Assembly (NCBI RefSeq): GCF_023898315.1
Contig: NC_064619.1
Span: 303,776,150 to 303,840,149, forward strand
Direction: 5' to 3'
DNA: 64,000 bases
Source of the DNA: Schistocerca nitens
Taxonomy: Eukaryota > Arthropoda > Insecta > Orthoptera > Acrididae
Shown: positions 33,860 to 45,303 of the stretch, one piece after another
How the letters are laid out: each line of letters starts with the position of its first letter
How positions within the stretch are numbered: position 1 is the first letter of the stretch
Made by a program: the position numbers and the translations under genes
Notes under the pieces: model-generated
Told to the model about the DNA's origin: nothing
Databases searched by the model: none
What the model saw: only the letters and a program-made list of their open reading frames with translations

Positions 33860-35440
33860 GAGAAATGTAGGAGGGAGATGATCCAGATACTAGGACTTAC
33901 TCCACATACGCGAAGGAAGAGGGGTTGGATCAAAGCTGGAGGTCGACTTATGAACACAATATTTGTCACTGCTGATGAGAAAGACATTAGAAGGATGAAA
34001 CACATCGCAGAAGAAGTTAAACAATGGGCAAAAGGGAACAAATCTGTGAGCGACTGGTATACTACGCAGATTACAAGTTTACAGAAGGACATATTGAACA
34101 CGACTACTACGTCAACTGACTGGAGAAGTAATACGGTATGGCAAAGCTGCAGAAGAGGCAGGTAAGCAGAATATCAGGAAACTACAAACCGAAGAAGAAT
34201 TTTTACATAGGAAAGTAGTAATGACAAAATTGTTGCAGCCTGTAGAAGATAGTGTTTGGGAAGCACAAGCGCAAGTAACAATAGAAGATAGTGTTTGGGA
34301 AGCACAAAGGAAATTAACAGAACTACAGGAGGCTATGCAGCAGCCTATAAGAGGTCAGCTAGGGGTAAACTTGTTGCCACAGCAGTATTTAGAGAGTTTA
34401 GGAAAGTACAGAAGGAACGACTGCAGGAGTTGGGATTAGTTTTAGAGCCGGAGCACAAAAACTTACTTTTTTGTTTCAAGGTAGCCACAGTGTCAATGAG
34501 AACTTACGGAGCGATGGTTTACATTTCCGCCTCTATCTAGCAGCAGGGAGACAAGCGCATTACGAGCGCAATATACTTCATGCAATCCTGTCAAATGGAG
34601 GAAACTGAAGGAATTTGTAAGAGTAAAAACGCAGCGACTATTATTAACTGAAAAAGACAAGGGAAGATATGTAGAAATGGAGGTAGCAAAGTTATAAAAA
34701 GGCTACCGAGGTGAAATCACAGTCCATCCGAATATGATAATAAGAGAGAGGCAGAATTCCTGAGCATTGAAACTGCTGATGGGACAAAAGAAAGTAAGCG
34801 AATGCAATAAAGAAACGATCGAGCCGGAACTGTACTTTCAGCAGGTCGAGACGCATTGGTTGTACTCTACCTTTGACAAGATGGTAGCAGCGGCTAGTTG
34901 TTTCCAGCAGGGGAAGCTTACGTCAGCAAAGAGGCTATAATTAAATGGGAATGGTTTGTTATTAAATTGAGCAGCGTGCGAGATAATGGGGCCTACTTTC
35001 AATTTGCCCGCATCAATTTCAGGGATAACGCACTTGAATATTTCGCATCCTCGTTTGTATTGGCCAGAAGAGCATGTGGAAGGGCTACCTGTCGCAAATC
35101 TAAACAGCTTAAATCAAACTCTAGGGCCGGAATTAATGCAGTCTATAAACACGCTTCTCAACCAGTAGCAGGGGCGAGTCTCACAGGAAGCCTTAGTGCA
35201 GCATGTTAATTTATATCAAGAAAATGAGTGCTAGAAAGAAACAAAACTGACTATTATCATACTTACCACCGCCGCGACACCTGTTCTGCTGAGCGTCGTC
35301 CGTGTTTTGGTACGTAGAAGACGATGCACAAGACTGAGTTCAGTCCCAGGTGTCGTTCAGATTCCAATAGATTTGATAAATCGACCATAAAACCAGTAGA
35401 ACGAAGATGAACGCACAATGGAGTAGTGTTAAGGATAACA
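33860..35440 (+). pseudogene. env-like region of inner element, broken
   Basis: The region downstream of integrase resembles the envelope of insect errantiviruses (an established gypsy subgroup with an env gene). A plus-strand frame at 33878-34165 contains a basic HTRRKRG site of the kind cut by furin-type proteases, followed by a Gly-rich stretch. Near 35275-35400 a small hydrophobic stretch precedes basic residues, fitting a membrane anchor and cytoplasmic tail. Between them are several frame changes and stops. The gene is inactive; similarity is judged by eye and the N-terminal part is unclear. Confidence 0.6.
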
Positions 35441-35701
35441 GATTCAATTTAGCTTGTAAGTTTGGAATAAGAGTTAGAAATTATTGTGTGAGAGCACTAG
35501 AAATGAAATAATTTCTACTTCATTTGAGTTAAGAAACAGTACAAGAGACCTTGTAAAAGTGTGTAAGATTAAGTGATAGAGCTAAGGAAACCAACTGTTA
35601 CAATAGTTCTTAAGAAGCGGAAAAGGACCAGAAGGGTCGGTCACCAGGAAATCCTAGTGTAAAGGATATTCTAACTTAGTTGACCCGAGGGATCAGGTCT
35701 T

Positions 35702-35718
35702 GATAAGAAGGAGGGCAA
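35702..35718 (+). promoter_or_regulatory. Polypurine tract of inner element
   Basis: The purine-rich run GATAAGAAGGAGGGCAA lies immediately before the 3' LTR start at 35719, where second-strand synthesis would be primed. Confidence 0.65.
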
Positions 35719-36278
35719 CCTAGCGTATCGACTGTATTCGGTCAAAAAGTACGCCAGGGTGGAAGTGAATTGCAACAGAACCAACCGCAGGCAGGTAAGA
35801 GTGTTATGCATTGCGAAGCAAAACACGGCCAACAGTCATTGCAAAGCAGAGTCAGCTGGCCGCAATATAGCAACAGCCAACGCTGCCATATGCTAGTGCA
35901 AGGACGGTAGCCTTTCCTCACTTGCAACCATGGAACTATTTATGTGGTTTAATCTGTAACCAAACATATACTGGAGTGTGTAAGTACTTCACCATTATTG
36001 TACTAAAATATTCTCGTCTCAGTATCACAGTCTAAAACACGAGTCTATGACACCTGGAGCCACAACCCGGAATGCATTATAGGGTCCGCTGCTCTTTGCG
36101 CTTTCAGTAATATCGGATGTCTATTGCTTCGCATCTAAGGCAACTGAACGCCTCCACCAAGCTGTTCCTGATGTATTACTCCCGAGAGTCGGAATAAAGA
36201 AGTTAATCAAATAACTCTACTGTCATCCTGACGTTCCATTTTAATCTCCATGGGTGACAATTCATGGGTCATGTAACA
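35719..36278 (+). repeat. 3' LTR of inner element (560 bp)
   Basis: Direct repeat of 26506-28639 without the Tc1-like insertion. Its first two bases are CC where the 5' LTR has TG, but the end is CA in both. It lacks about 150 bp relative to the 5' LTR. Followed by the GCTT duplication at 36279-36282. Confidence 0.85.
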
Positions 36279-36282
36279 GCTT

Positions 36283-36830
36283 AATCACCGGAAAATTACC
36301 TGGGCCACGGCAGATGGTCCTGATTTGCAGATTCTGTTGCATTACGTGCACACCGGTTGGCTGCCTAGGGATTGCCTGAAGTGATACTAACAATGGAACT
36401 CAGTTTGTTGCCACCGAGTTTGAACAATTTTGCACCGCCTCCAAAATCAACCACGTCACAAGTGCATCATTCTGCCCACTATTCAACGGCGAAGCTGAAC
36501 GTTTTGTACGAGCGTTAAAGCAACAGATGGACAAACGTTGTACCTGCCTCATATGAGATCAACCTCTGCTGCTGTTCTTGTCTACCTGCCACTCTCAGCT
36601 ACACGACAGACCATCTCCAGCGGAGTTGGTACATGGACAGCACCACTGCACTGTGCTCCATTTGGGGTACCTGACATGGCAAAGTATCGAACTAACGATT
36701 CCGTCTTTTACAGACTGTATTTTGGACAGAGGCACTGGGCCCAAGGCGTCATTGTACAATATATTGGACTATCCGTGTTTCTCAGACAGAGACCGAGGGG
36801 ATTGCTGTAATGGTGCCAGAATCATATTCA
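36283..36830 (+). pseudogene. Outer Ty3/gypsy element: integrase region
   Basis: Resumes the polyprotein interrupted at 26505. Pieces: a KITWATADGPDLQILLHYVH linker, then NGTQFV-type and ATEFEQFC integrase core blocks near 36395-36440 (in more than one frame), FNGEAERFVRALKQQMDK near 36485-36530, and a C-terminal domain at 36578-36800 with HSQLHDRPSPAELVHG. Integrase would join element DNA to the chromosome. Frameshifts and a stop after the QQMDK region make it inactive. Confidence 0.8.
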
Positions 36831-37296
36831 TCCATGTGTACTGCATGATCCTGCAGCAGGCTTTGTGCTTCCAGATTCTGTGCTTCCCTGGACGTAGTAG
36901 ACCCAACTGCATCCAACTCCTGTGGGCCCTACGCCATCAGCATCTCTCCCTTAGCCAATGGAAGTCGACGCCCTTTCACAGTTGTCGCTATATCGGCATC
37001 CACCGTCGTCTGGTGATGGATCCTTCTTCCCAGCGACTGTTCCGTTTGCCGCCTTGAGTCTCTCTGCAGTCACTGAGCTGCTTCTGTATTCATTTGCTGC
37101 TCCATCTCTGGACGTGTGTGTGCACCCTCTGTCCAGTTTTCCGGCTGGTATTCCTGTGGAGGCTGAGAGCGTATGCTGGGACATGGGTAGGGGCTCTGCA
37201 CGGGCTTCAGTTTCAGCTCCCATCTCCTCATTGGCATCGTCTGGCTTTCCTCCCCATTGCCATTCACTCATCTATACTACATGACACCAGTGAGAA
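36831..37296 (+). other. Outer gypsy element: 3' end before the LTR
   Basis: GC-richer sequence with overlapping frames on both strands and no clear motif. A 106- and a 108-codon frame on opposite strands cover the same bases; neither is convincing. Likely the C-terminal extension and untranslated region of the outer gypsy element. Confidence 0.45.
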
Positions 37297-37722
37297 GTTG
37301 AGGGGGGAGAGATGTTGTATCACGTATTGATACCACCCTACAGGTGTAAAAGTTGGCAATAGAATTGCAAGCTTCTGTGACACGCAGACCCAATGGTGCA
37401 TGCCCACTGAGCACGCCTCCTGTAGTTCTGGACTATAAGAGCCCTCTGCAGTCGCAATACAGGACGGCTGGTGGCAGCCAGACAGCCTACTTGTAGCCTC
37501 TTCACCACCTAACGCTATGCCTAGTTGTGGCTCTGACTCCATAGTTTGTGCTTAGTTCAGAAAGCCTCATCCTTGTTGACATTATGACATCTGGATTCTG
37601 CTTCTTGCTGCAGTATTTGTAATGAGTCTTCGTACCCTTGGAGAGATACAAGGTAAGTTATTCCTCTGTCTACTGTGTTAATTTCTTCGCTAATCATTTC
37701 TGTTCCCATCCACCTTTACAAT
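37297..37722 (+). repeat. Candidate 3' LTR of the outer gypsy element
   Basis: A strong polypurine tract (AGTTGAGGGGGGAGAGA, about 37296-37312) is followed by TGTTGTATCACGTATTGATA at 37313, a good LTR start. CTATAAGAGCCC at 37434 could be the TATA box. The end is not fixed; a CA at about 37721-37722 is one option. No 5' partner lies in the window, so the assignment rests on position and the tract. Confidence 0.5.
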
Positions 37723-39037
37723 GACGACAGCTGCCGCACCACTATGTAGCCCCCATCTCTGTACCCTCGTATATGAAGTCATACACAACAGTTTGAATCA
37801 GTGTCATGAAATGAATGATACATGGGTAGCATGTGCTGTGTGGTTCTTCAAACGCACATTGCCTATTCATTTAAAGGGTGCTGATTTTGTTTATAATATC
37901 TGTCTAACGAAAAATGCGACTATAACAGCTAATGACATGTCTAATATTAAATTTACAGCAAATATCCTGAAAAAAGCAGTATAATCTCAACAGAATGTAG
38001 TTGAGAGGACTCTACTGCGTAAAATTTGCTTACACGACGAGGTGGGCGTGATATTTCGTACATGTGGACGCATTACTACATACATTAAATGTGTGGTCTC
38101 CATTTTCTCGAGTGTTGTGTATTCCAGTTGTAGTATTTTGATGTAACTAAGACAGTACTGGCAAAGAGCGTTTTCCTTATGTATCATGTAAGCTCCACAG
38201 CCAAGGATTAGTATGTATCTGTGAATATTATATTTCTTCCTATTTTTAACAATGTGTAGTAAAAAACAATAAATGTCTTCTGTAAACAAGTTCACGCATG
38301 TAGCTGTACTCAATTCAAAACCCCCAACAACTATTATTATTAGTGATTGGTTAATGCACAATGACATCCTGACTATGATGTAATGCTAGTGTTCCTATAC
38401 TACAACACAACTCGCCACAATGTACGCCACTCACTGGGCCTGCAAAAAATTTTTTACATTACAGATGGATGACATATCTCTATAGTCCAGCATCACTAGT
38501 ACTGCAGTCGCCTATTCTTGCGTTCACTGACTTCATTGCAAGTCATTGTATTATAGGTGATAAGGTATCATTACAATATGATGTACAATGTTGTGCAGTG
38601 CACCCAACACATTTCTGTATAATAGTCACACTCTTTTCCAAAACTATCAGTAGTGAGCAATTATAATTCAAGATAAGTACGTAGTTTAAGCCACATATGA
38701 TGTCTACGCTGTTGATTAAGTATGGGTTTTAAAACTTCAAATTACTCTTCCAGGCATCTCTGAAATGACACCTGGCCCTTGTGATTTTGTGATTTGGTTC
38801 CAAACACCTATTCGAGTTGCTCTGTATGCAAAAAGTAGCAAGCATTTAAAAAGCGAACTGAGGTACAGACCTCATTTCGAAAATGCACTTGCTTCTTGTT
38901 CTTTTTCCCTACCTCCTCTACTTCCATTTTCCTTCTTAGCAAGCGAAGTTTCCAATGTATCTATAACCACACATTGCATTTCGACTGGTATTGTATACTA
39001 AATTGTTTTTGAAATAGCAGGCAGCTTATATATATGA

Positions 39038-39088
<51 letters not shown>

Positions 39089-39700
39089 TCTGTATGTATG
39101 TGTAATTCCTCTGAGACTACTAGTGGTGTGGTGATCAACTCCAGCCACATGTCAGTAGGAATAGTATTCAGTGTTACAGTGTTAAAACTATGAAGTCTAT
39201 ATGATGCTGGAGGCTTACTTCTTAGCTGATATAGCTGTCTCCCTGTTCACCATGTTCAACAACTGTGTGTATTTGTGTATGTGTATGTGTGTCTGAGATG
39301 TTCTTTTGAATGGTGATGCTGTATTGCACCATGAGTGAATGTGTGTGCTTCTGTATAGGTGTTGTATGGTTGTAGGTACTGTACTAATCAAAAGCAGTGC
39401 TATGAATTTTTGTTTTTCGAATTATCAAGCAGTATTTACATCACCACCACTATATGCAGTGTGATATTTCCTCATAAGAAATGTTAAGTGCAGTCAGAAC
39501 AAAGATGGAATGTTAGATGGCATTGTGCATCAGAACACTATTTTTTTAAAGTGGCGAAAGCCACATGGGCAAGTACCAGAATGAAAATGACCCTATCCAG
39601 TTTTCAGTTAAGATATAATTTGAAGAAGCTCCCAGTACAGCTGACTCTGCATGTGTTAGTATTATTCTTCCCATTGTGATGAAACCAGGTGCAAATATCG
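37723..39700. other. Unrecognised sequence with a (TG)n microsatellite
   Basis: No gene or element assigned. An uninterrupted (TG)n tract lies at 39040-39080 and imperfect GT-rich sequence continues to about 39110. The 126-codon minus-strand frame (37987-38367) has no motif. Confidence 0.45.
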
Positions 39701-40176
39701 CTATAGGACAATGGTTTCCAATCTGGGTGTAATTACCCCATGAGAGGTAAAATAAAATATTCTTCGGGGTAAAAATTAAACAGTTCGATTTTATTTCAGT
39801 CACGATACTAAATTATTTTCAAAATATCGTTACTACTATCACGATTTTGTAAGATTCTAATATTTATTACACAAGTTATCAATAATTACTTTTTCTCAAT
39901 TAGTAGCATTAATGCAATGGAGGTTACAGGTCCCTCACACAGTCCACCCACTACATACATATGTTGTGCTTTGTCCTGTACATCACATATGATAAGAGGG
40001 AGACATAAACGTAACAAATGCTAAATATCTCAAAAAAATGTCTTCTCCAAGCTGTAGATAGTGCCTGCAGTAATCCAGAAATTGCTTCATTACTCACTTT
40101 GAGACAGATAAATGAATTAATTGACAACATGATACAGCAGTAACTACAACAAGGGCTACTATATTGATCTACACTG

Positions 40177-40177
<1 letters not shown>

Positions 40178-40225
<48 letters not shown>
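40178..40225. repeat. (ATT)n microsatellite
   Basis: Sixteen ATT/TTA units. The Ile and Asn runs in minus-strand frames here are artefacts. Confidence 0.95.
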
Positions 40226-40226
<1 letters not shown>

Positions 40227-40552
40227 TAATATTGCTATTAGTGGCTGTGGCCAGATACAAAGTATTAACAGCCTGAGGTCTTCCAGTTTCTGCCAGTTCA
40301 GAAGTAAGGAGTGCAGCAATCAAGTGATTTATGAACAGTAAGTATTGTGCACACATTGTAACTTGATTGATTTTTAATTAGGTTGAAGTGTACAGGTCAA
40401 GCAAGTGCTGCAATGGAGAGGAGTAATGCAGGCAAAGTATGTTTTGTAGCAAGTGTCTACCTACACTTTGGATAATTAGCTTTCTTATCTTAGAAGGAGT
40501 TGTGAGCAGCACTTGCGATGCATCATGAATTCCTTAGTCATTCATTCTAACA

Positions 40553-40560
<8 letters not shown>

Positions 40561-40592
<32 letters not shown>
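40561..40592. repeat. (CA)n microsatellite
   Basis: Pure CA tract of 16 units, preceded by an imperfect CA stretch from 40550. Confidence 0.95.
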
Positions 40593-40593
<1 letters not shown>

Positions 40594-40814
40594 CACAAAA
40601 CTAAATGCCATTTCGACTTTCACCATTTTAAAAATAAAATTGCTTCAAGAAAAGTCTCATTCAACAGTTTAGCCAGGTGCTAAAGTTGGTGATAACGTGG
40701 GGGACAGAGGGGGGAGGCAACAGACGGAAAGGGGAAAGGGCGGAGGTTCTAGCTAATGTGTGATTGCAGTCAGGGATAATGGTCCAAGCACGGTTGGGAA
40801 CCACTGCTGTATTA

Positions 40815-42499
40815 GAACGATAAGTTGGGAGATGGTTGAACATTTTAAAATGTAGCACAACACGATGAAATATGTCACAGTGCGCAGTAAGAATAATGAG
40901 TTTTTGAATAACAAACAATTTCGAGTACAGGTTCTAAGAAAAAGGACGAGATATGCACGTGGAACACGCTAATGGCACGTAATCGTCACATCACCGAACT
41001 TTCACTTCCCAGCAGACTTAAGCCGCTGGAATATAAACAACTTGTACAGGCAATTAGTGATATTGAAGCACATATTCAATAAATAGTAAGTCATTTTAGC
41101 TAAAAATAAGATAATTACTCACAGTCAGCTTAAAGAAATAAATATGGTGTTCCTATATATGTCAAGACTTAAGAAGAAATGGAAAGTAAGAAGGACTCTA
41201 AAGAACTTCCTTTGTATCATATAAAAAAGAATCAAATTAATCCATTGATTCTAATACATCCACATCAAAAACATATTCATCTCTGCACTGTACTTAATTA
41301 AAAGACAAAAATTAATTTATTTGTGTTATGAACCGGTAATCAGGCATTCATTGGTTTTGTTAATGTGCTGTATATACAGCCATACAAATCAAGACCCACG
41401 TGAACTTACATCTAGAATGTCCTGGTTTGAGAGTGCTAAGAGCGTTACTCGACTTGCAGTAGAGTTCTGAGGTGGTGGGCTTCTTTTTGATCCATGACAT
41501 GATTCACACGTGAAGCAGTTGAGTCACTAATGGCGCTACATATCCATCTTTCTGCTACGTCTGTGGTGTTATGGCTCTGATTCTTCTGCTTAGCTGGGAT
41601 GCGTGGTCAAAACCCCCAGTGCCTTGGATACAGTACTTACCGTTTGTCATTTTATGCAAACATTGAATGCTTGGTGTCAGGAAATTCACACACATCCACA
41701 AACCACATCGTAATGCTTTCAACGTACTTAACACTTTACAGTGATGAGTATTTGGTTTCTCAGTCGTGCTGCACTGCAGTTACTGTACTATCCCCTCTTT
41801 AAAGTTGTATGATGTACTTTATTTAATATTGCAGAGTAATTAAGAGACATACCTACTTCAATATAAAATAATGAACTTATAGCAACTTGGAATTAGCATT
41901 TAAATTCTTTGTTAAAATCAGACTTAATATTTCTAAAGTTATGGCCACTGAAATTAGAAGCTGGAATCATTACCCTTCATCGCGATTTCGTTCAGACGAA
42001 ATTTCTGATTTTCAGTAAAAAATATGAAAGTTAAGAGCCCAAGGTACACATATAGTTTGCATTAATTTGAAAGGTGGGCAAAGTTACCGAAAGATGGAGA
42101 CTCGATTTTAATACTAAAATGATTCAAGAGAGAGTGACTATCACTCAGCTGAAGAGTCATTCGATAAATCAGCAAAAGAGTCGTTATTAAGATCTAAATT
42201 AAATGCAAATCACTTTTCAAATCAAAGCAGATGGTGAAGGAAAACAATTACCATAAATAAGGAGAGCAAATTTGTGAATAAACAAATTATTAATGATGCT
42301 ACAATAAAAATTACATTATGGCGTCAAATACACAAATGAAATTTATATTATTACTCTCAGAGCTCTCGATACGTCGCTATCACGACTGTTGAAATGATTT
42401 AATCACAAAGCGTGACACACAGTGCTGCTTCATAGATAATGATGCCTCATATTAGATACATTTCAGTAGTGTTGTTCAAGTTGTAAGTTATGCTATATA
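40815..42499. other. Unrecognised AT-rich sequence
   Basis: No gene or element recognised. Only short frames. Confidence 0.4.
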
Positions 42500-43843
42500 A
42501 TCAGTTTGGATACTATATTACCACATTTGTAAAAGAGATACAGGGAAGCAAATTATTGTTTGTGGGGATTTCAAAGTAGATTTTCTGAAAGAGTCTGATA
42601 GATGAAAGACTCTGAAGTATTACTTGCTTCTTTCAGTTTGGCATCAATTATTAATTTTCCTAGTCAGGTAGTACACGGAAGCAGCACACTGATAGATAAT
42701 ATTTATATAGCAAAGATAAATCTAATCAAATAAAAACTTTTCCTGTTAGGAATGGCCTTTCTGATCATGATGTACAGCTAGTTACAGGATATGAGATAGC
42801 TCCATATAGTAACCCAAAACAGTCCTCCAGAATATTGTGTTCAATTAACGATTTAACAGTTGCAGATTTTAGGGAAAGCTTCCAAAAGTTAGACTGGTAT
42901 GAGTTGTACAGGGAGCCTGATGCTAAACTAAAATTTAATATATTTCGTGATACCTTTCTGAGTATATTTAAAAGCAGTTTCTCTAAGAAAACTGTGAAAC
43001 GTAATTGTAAGAGAACCATCTAAGAAGCTGTCGCTTACTAAAGGGATAAAAATACCTTGTAAACAGAAAAGGGAAATGTATTTTCTAGGAAGAAGGAGTA
43101 ATAACCCAGAAACAAAGATTATAAAAACTACAGCACTGTCCAGAAGCCTAGAAGTATGCGAATTATGTGTGAGATTAGCACCTCTGCTAATAATATTAAA
43201 ATAATTTAGAATATTGTGAAAAGGAAAACAGGGCATCTGCGACCACAGGAAGACTATATTTCTATCAAACTCAATGGAAAGTCAGAAGAAGAAAACAGTT
43301 TTAATAACCATTTTTAAGTGTTGGAGAGAAGAAACGATCCAGCTGTCCATTAGAAAATGCAAGGCTTTATATGGAACGGGCAATACCCATGCAATTTTAT
43401 AAAATGGAAATTCAACCCACCTCTCGTATTGAAATTATCAAAATAATAATTTCCCACAAAAGTAAAAGCTCACATGGAACTGATGGCATTTCCAACATAG
43501 TACTAAAAGCTTGTTCCCAACAGTGGGCCATGTATGTAGTAGCTCAATGAAACGCAAATATTAAATGCTCTCAATAATCAAAAATCACCCATTTGGATTT
43601 TTGGTGATCTCTCAAAGGCTTTTGACTGTGTGAATCATAAAATTCTTCTAGAGAAGTTGAAGTATTGTGGAATGAGTGAGGCATACACAAAAGGTTTAAT
43701 TCGTATTTAACTGGGAAAATGCAAAAGATTGATATTAACAGCGCAGATAGTCTGTAAAAATCAGCAGAGTCCTTTAACTGCACAGGTATTAAAAACAGAG
43801 TCCTACAGGGTCCTGTCTTGGGTCCCTTGTTGTTTTTAATATA
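42500..43843 (+). pseudogene. Outer LINE, 5' portion (endonuclease and start of RT)
   Basis: Decayed non-LTR retrotransposon on the plus strand. Visible pieces: IIVCGDFKVDFL near 42550 (endonuclease block), a GLSDHDVQL-type block near 42755-42780, KSSHGTDGISNIVLKACSQQ near 43465-43510, PIWIFGDLSKAFDCVNHKIL near 43590-43640 (RT first Asp) and VLQGPVLGPLLFLI ending at about 43840. Many stops. Interrupted at the TA of 43842-43843 by a DNA transposon; it continues at 50603. Confidence 0.8.
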
Positions 43844-44110
43844 TAGGGTGAGTTATGTAACATGTAACACCCCTTTTACTTCGTGAACATTCACACATAC
43901 CGAAACGCGGTTTTCGGCAAATTTTAGAGCGTCGAGGGGCACATATGATTTTGTATGGTTAATATTTTTAGCGCTGGTATCAACTGAAATATTGAAGTGA
44001 GTACGTTTTCTTTAAATGACATTCTGTACTTTGTATAACTGCATTCGATAGTTCATGAGAAGGCTATTACAGTGATATGGCGTTTTTTAATGTTGACATC
44101 GAAATCCGTT
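43844..44110 (+). repeat. Left long terminal inverted repeat
   Basis: Pairs with 50340-50600. Shared blocks include TTTTAGCGCTGGTATCAA (43967-43983) and TACTTTGTATAACT-type sequence further in. Confidence 0.85.
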
Positions 44111-44272
44111 ATTAAAAAAAATCAAGAAATTTCCTAGAATATGAGAGCACTCTGGCCAGAATCGCCACTAGTGGTGCAAACAGGGCCAAGCAGAGCTCTC
44201 GTGCTGCGCTGTGTCAGAATGTCAACACATTGAACTGGTTACTCGTCTGCTCAGCATTTGTAGCGTGCAGTC

Positions 44273-44973
44273 ATGAACACCAATGAGGAGAACTTGGACA
44301 TACTACTTTCATATGATGAATGTAAGAGAAATGCCGTAAAAACAGTACTGCAGTATAGGGCTGTCTATCCGGACCGCCAGTGTCCGTCGTGCCAGGATAT
44401 TGCACGAATTATTAAGATGCTAGTGGCGACAGGCTGCTTTAACGTCAGAAACAGGACAAGAAAGAAGACTGCAGTTGACAGAGAACACGAAGTAGGTGTT
44501 CTGGCTACGACGCTAATGAATCTGCACAGTGGTACGAGACATATTGCCAAGGAATGTGGTATCAGCCAGATGAGTGTCATTGGCATCCTGCATCGACAAA
44601 ATATCCATCCACATCATCTGTCACTACATCAGGCACTCGACGACCATGATTTCGAACGTCGTACAGAATTTTGTCTGTTTGCGCGTCAGCAGCTGACAGA
44701 CGACCCTACGTTTTTTGCTACTTGTGCCCTTTACCGATAGAGCAACGTTTACTAATCACACTAATCCAAATTTGCATAACATGCACTATTGTGCAGCCGA
44801 AAATCCAGACAGTCTTCGTCATGTGTCAACAGCCGTGGAGCGTAAACGTATGGTGCGGCATCATAGAAAATTACATTGTGGAACGTTACTTCATCGCAGG
44901 CCTTCTAAATGGACAGCTGTACTCATAACTTCTGATGAACATTCTTCCGGTTTTTCTGGAAGAGGTAACACTG
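44273..44973 (+). pseudogene. DUF4817/DDE transposase, N-terminal and first catalytic part
   Basis: Starts MNTNEENLDILLSYDECKRN with a DUF4817-like helix-turn-helix (about residues 5-60: NAVKTVLQYRAVYPDRQCPS), then a second DNA-binding segment (HIAKECGISQMSVIGILHRQ) and HHLSLHQALDDHDFERRTEF. The frame stops at 44740, but the protein continues in other frames as LFTDRATFTNHTNPNLHNMH (first catalytic Asp), then PWSVNVWCGII and FLEEV near 44960. At least two frameshifts. Interrupted at 44973 by a LINE; the remainder is at 49195. Confidence 0.85.
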
Positions 44974-45303
44974 TGTCTTGTGACAGCCAGAGCGAGAGCA
45001 CCAGCAGCAGCGAGTACTGTTTGTATAAAGCGTTTATTTTGCATTTTGTTTACGACCTTCCACTAAGGAAGGGATTCTATTTGTGTTTATCTGCTCTGCA
45101 TAGAAACTAACAGTTCTTGATCGTTAGGAGAGAAATTTATTTTGTACTTATTTGCTGCGCTTAGCTTTTAAATAGTTTTTCTGGGAAAACCTAGCGTAGT
45201 TTTCGCGTCTCGTATTTCAGTGAGTGTTTCTTGATTATCAGAGTAGCTCATCAGAAGATTATCTTGGGAATTTGTCACCGTAAAGAGTAGGGTAAACATA
45301 GTC

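Larger units (their letters stand above)
26506..36278 (+). mobile_element. Inner gypsy/errantivirus-like LTR element
   Basis: LTR retroelement with order LTR, gag, protease, RT, RNase H, integrase, env-like, polypurine tract, LTR. The 5' LTR starts TGTAGTGTATCG and ends CATCTAACA; the 3' LTR starts CCTAGCGTATCG and ends CATGTAACA. The 4-bp sequence GCTT flanks the whole (26502-26505 and 36279-36282), a normal gypsy-type duplication. All genes are disrupted and the LTRs have diverged by more than 10 percent in their first 55 bp, so this is an old copy. A Tc1-like transposon lies in the 5' LTR and a SINE in RT. Confidence 0.88.
39709..40806. mobile_element. Possible hAT-type transposon fossil
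   Basis: Left end CAATGGTTTCCAATCTGGGT and right end CACGGTTGGGAACCACTG resemble the hAT terminal consensus CAGTGGTTCCCAACC in inverted orientation. The adjacent 8-bp sequences CTATAGGA and CTGTATTA match at five of eight positions, weak support for a duplication. No transposase frame inside. It holds (ATT)n at about 40178-40225 and (CA)n at 40561-40592. Confidence 0.35.

Noticed and set aside
33833..34165. Intact viral envelope gene
   Set aside because: Only scattered pieces with stops and frame changes; called as a broken env-like region.
36951..37284. Overlapping 106- and 108-codon ORFs on opposite strands
   Set aside because: Lie in the 3' end of the outer gypsy element; neither shows a family motif and each is the shadow of the other.
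40159..40356. ORF with a run of Asn
   Set aside because: Translation of the (ATT)n microsatellite.
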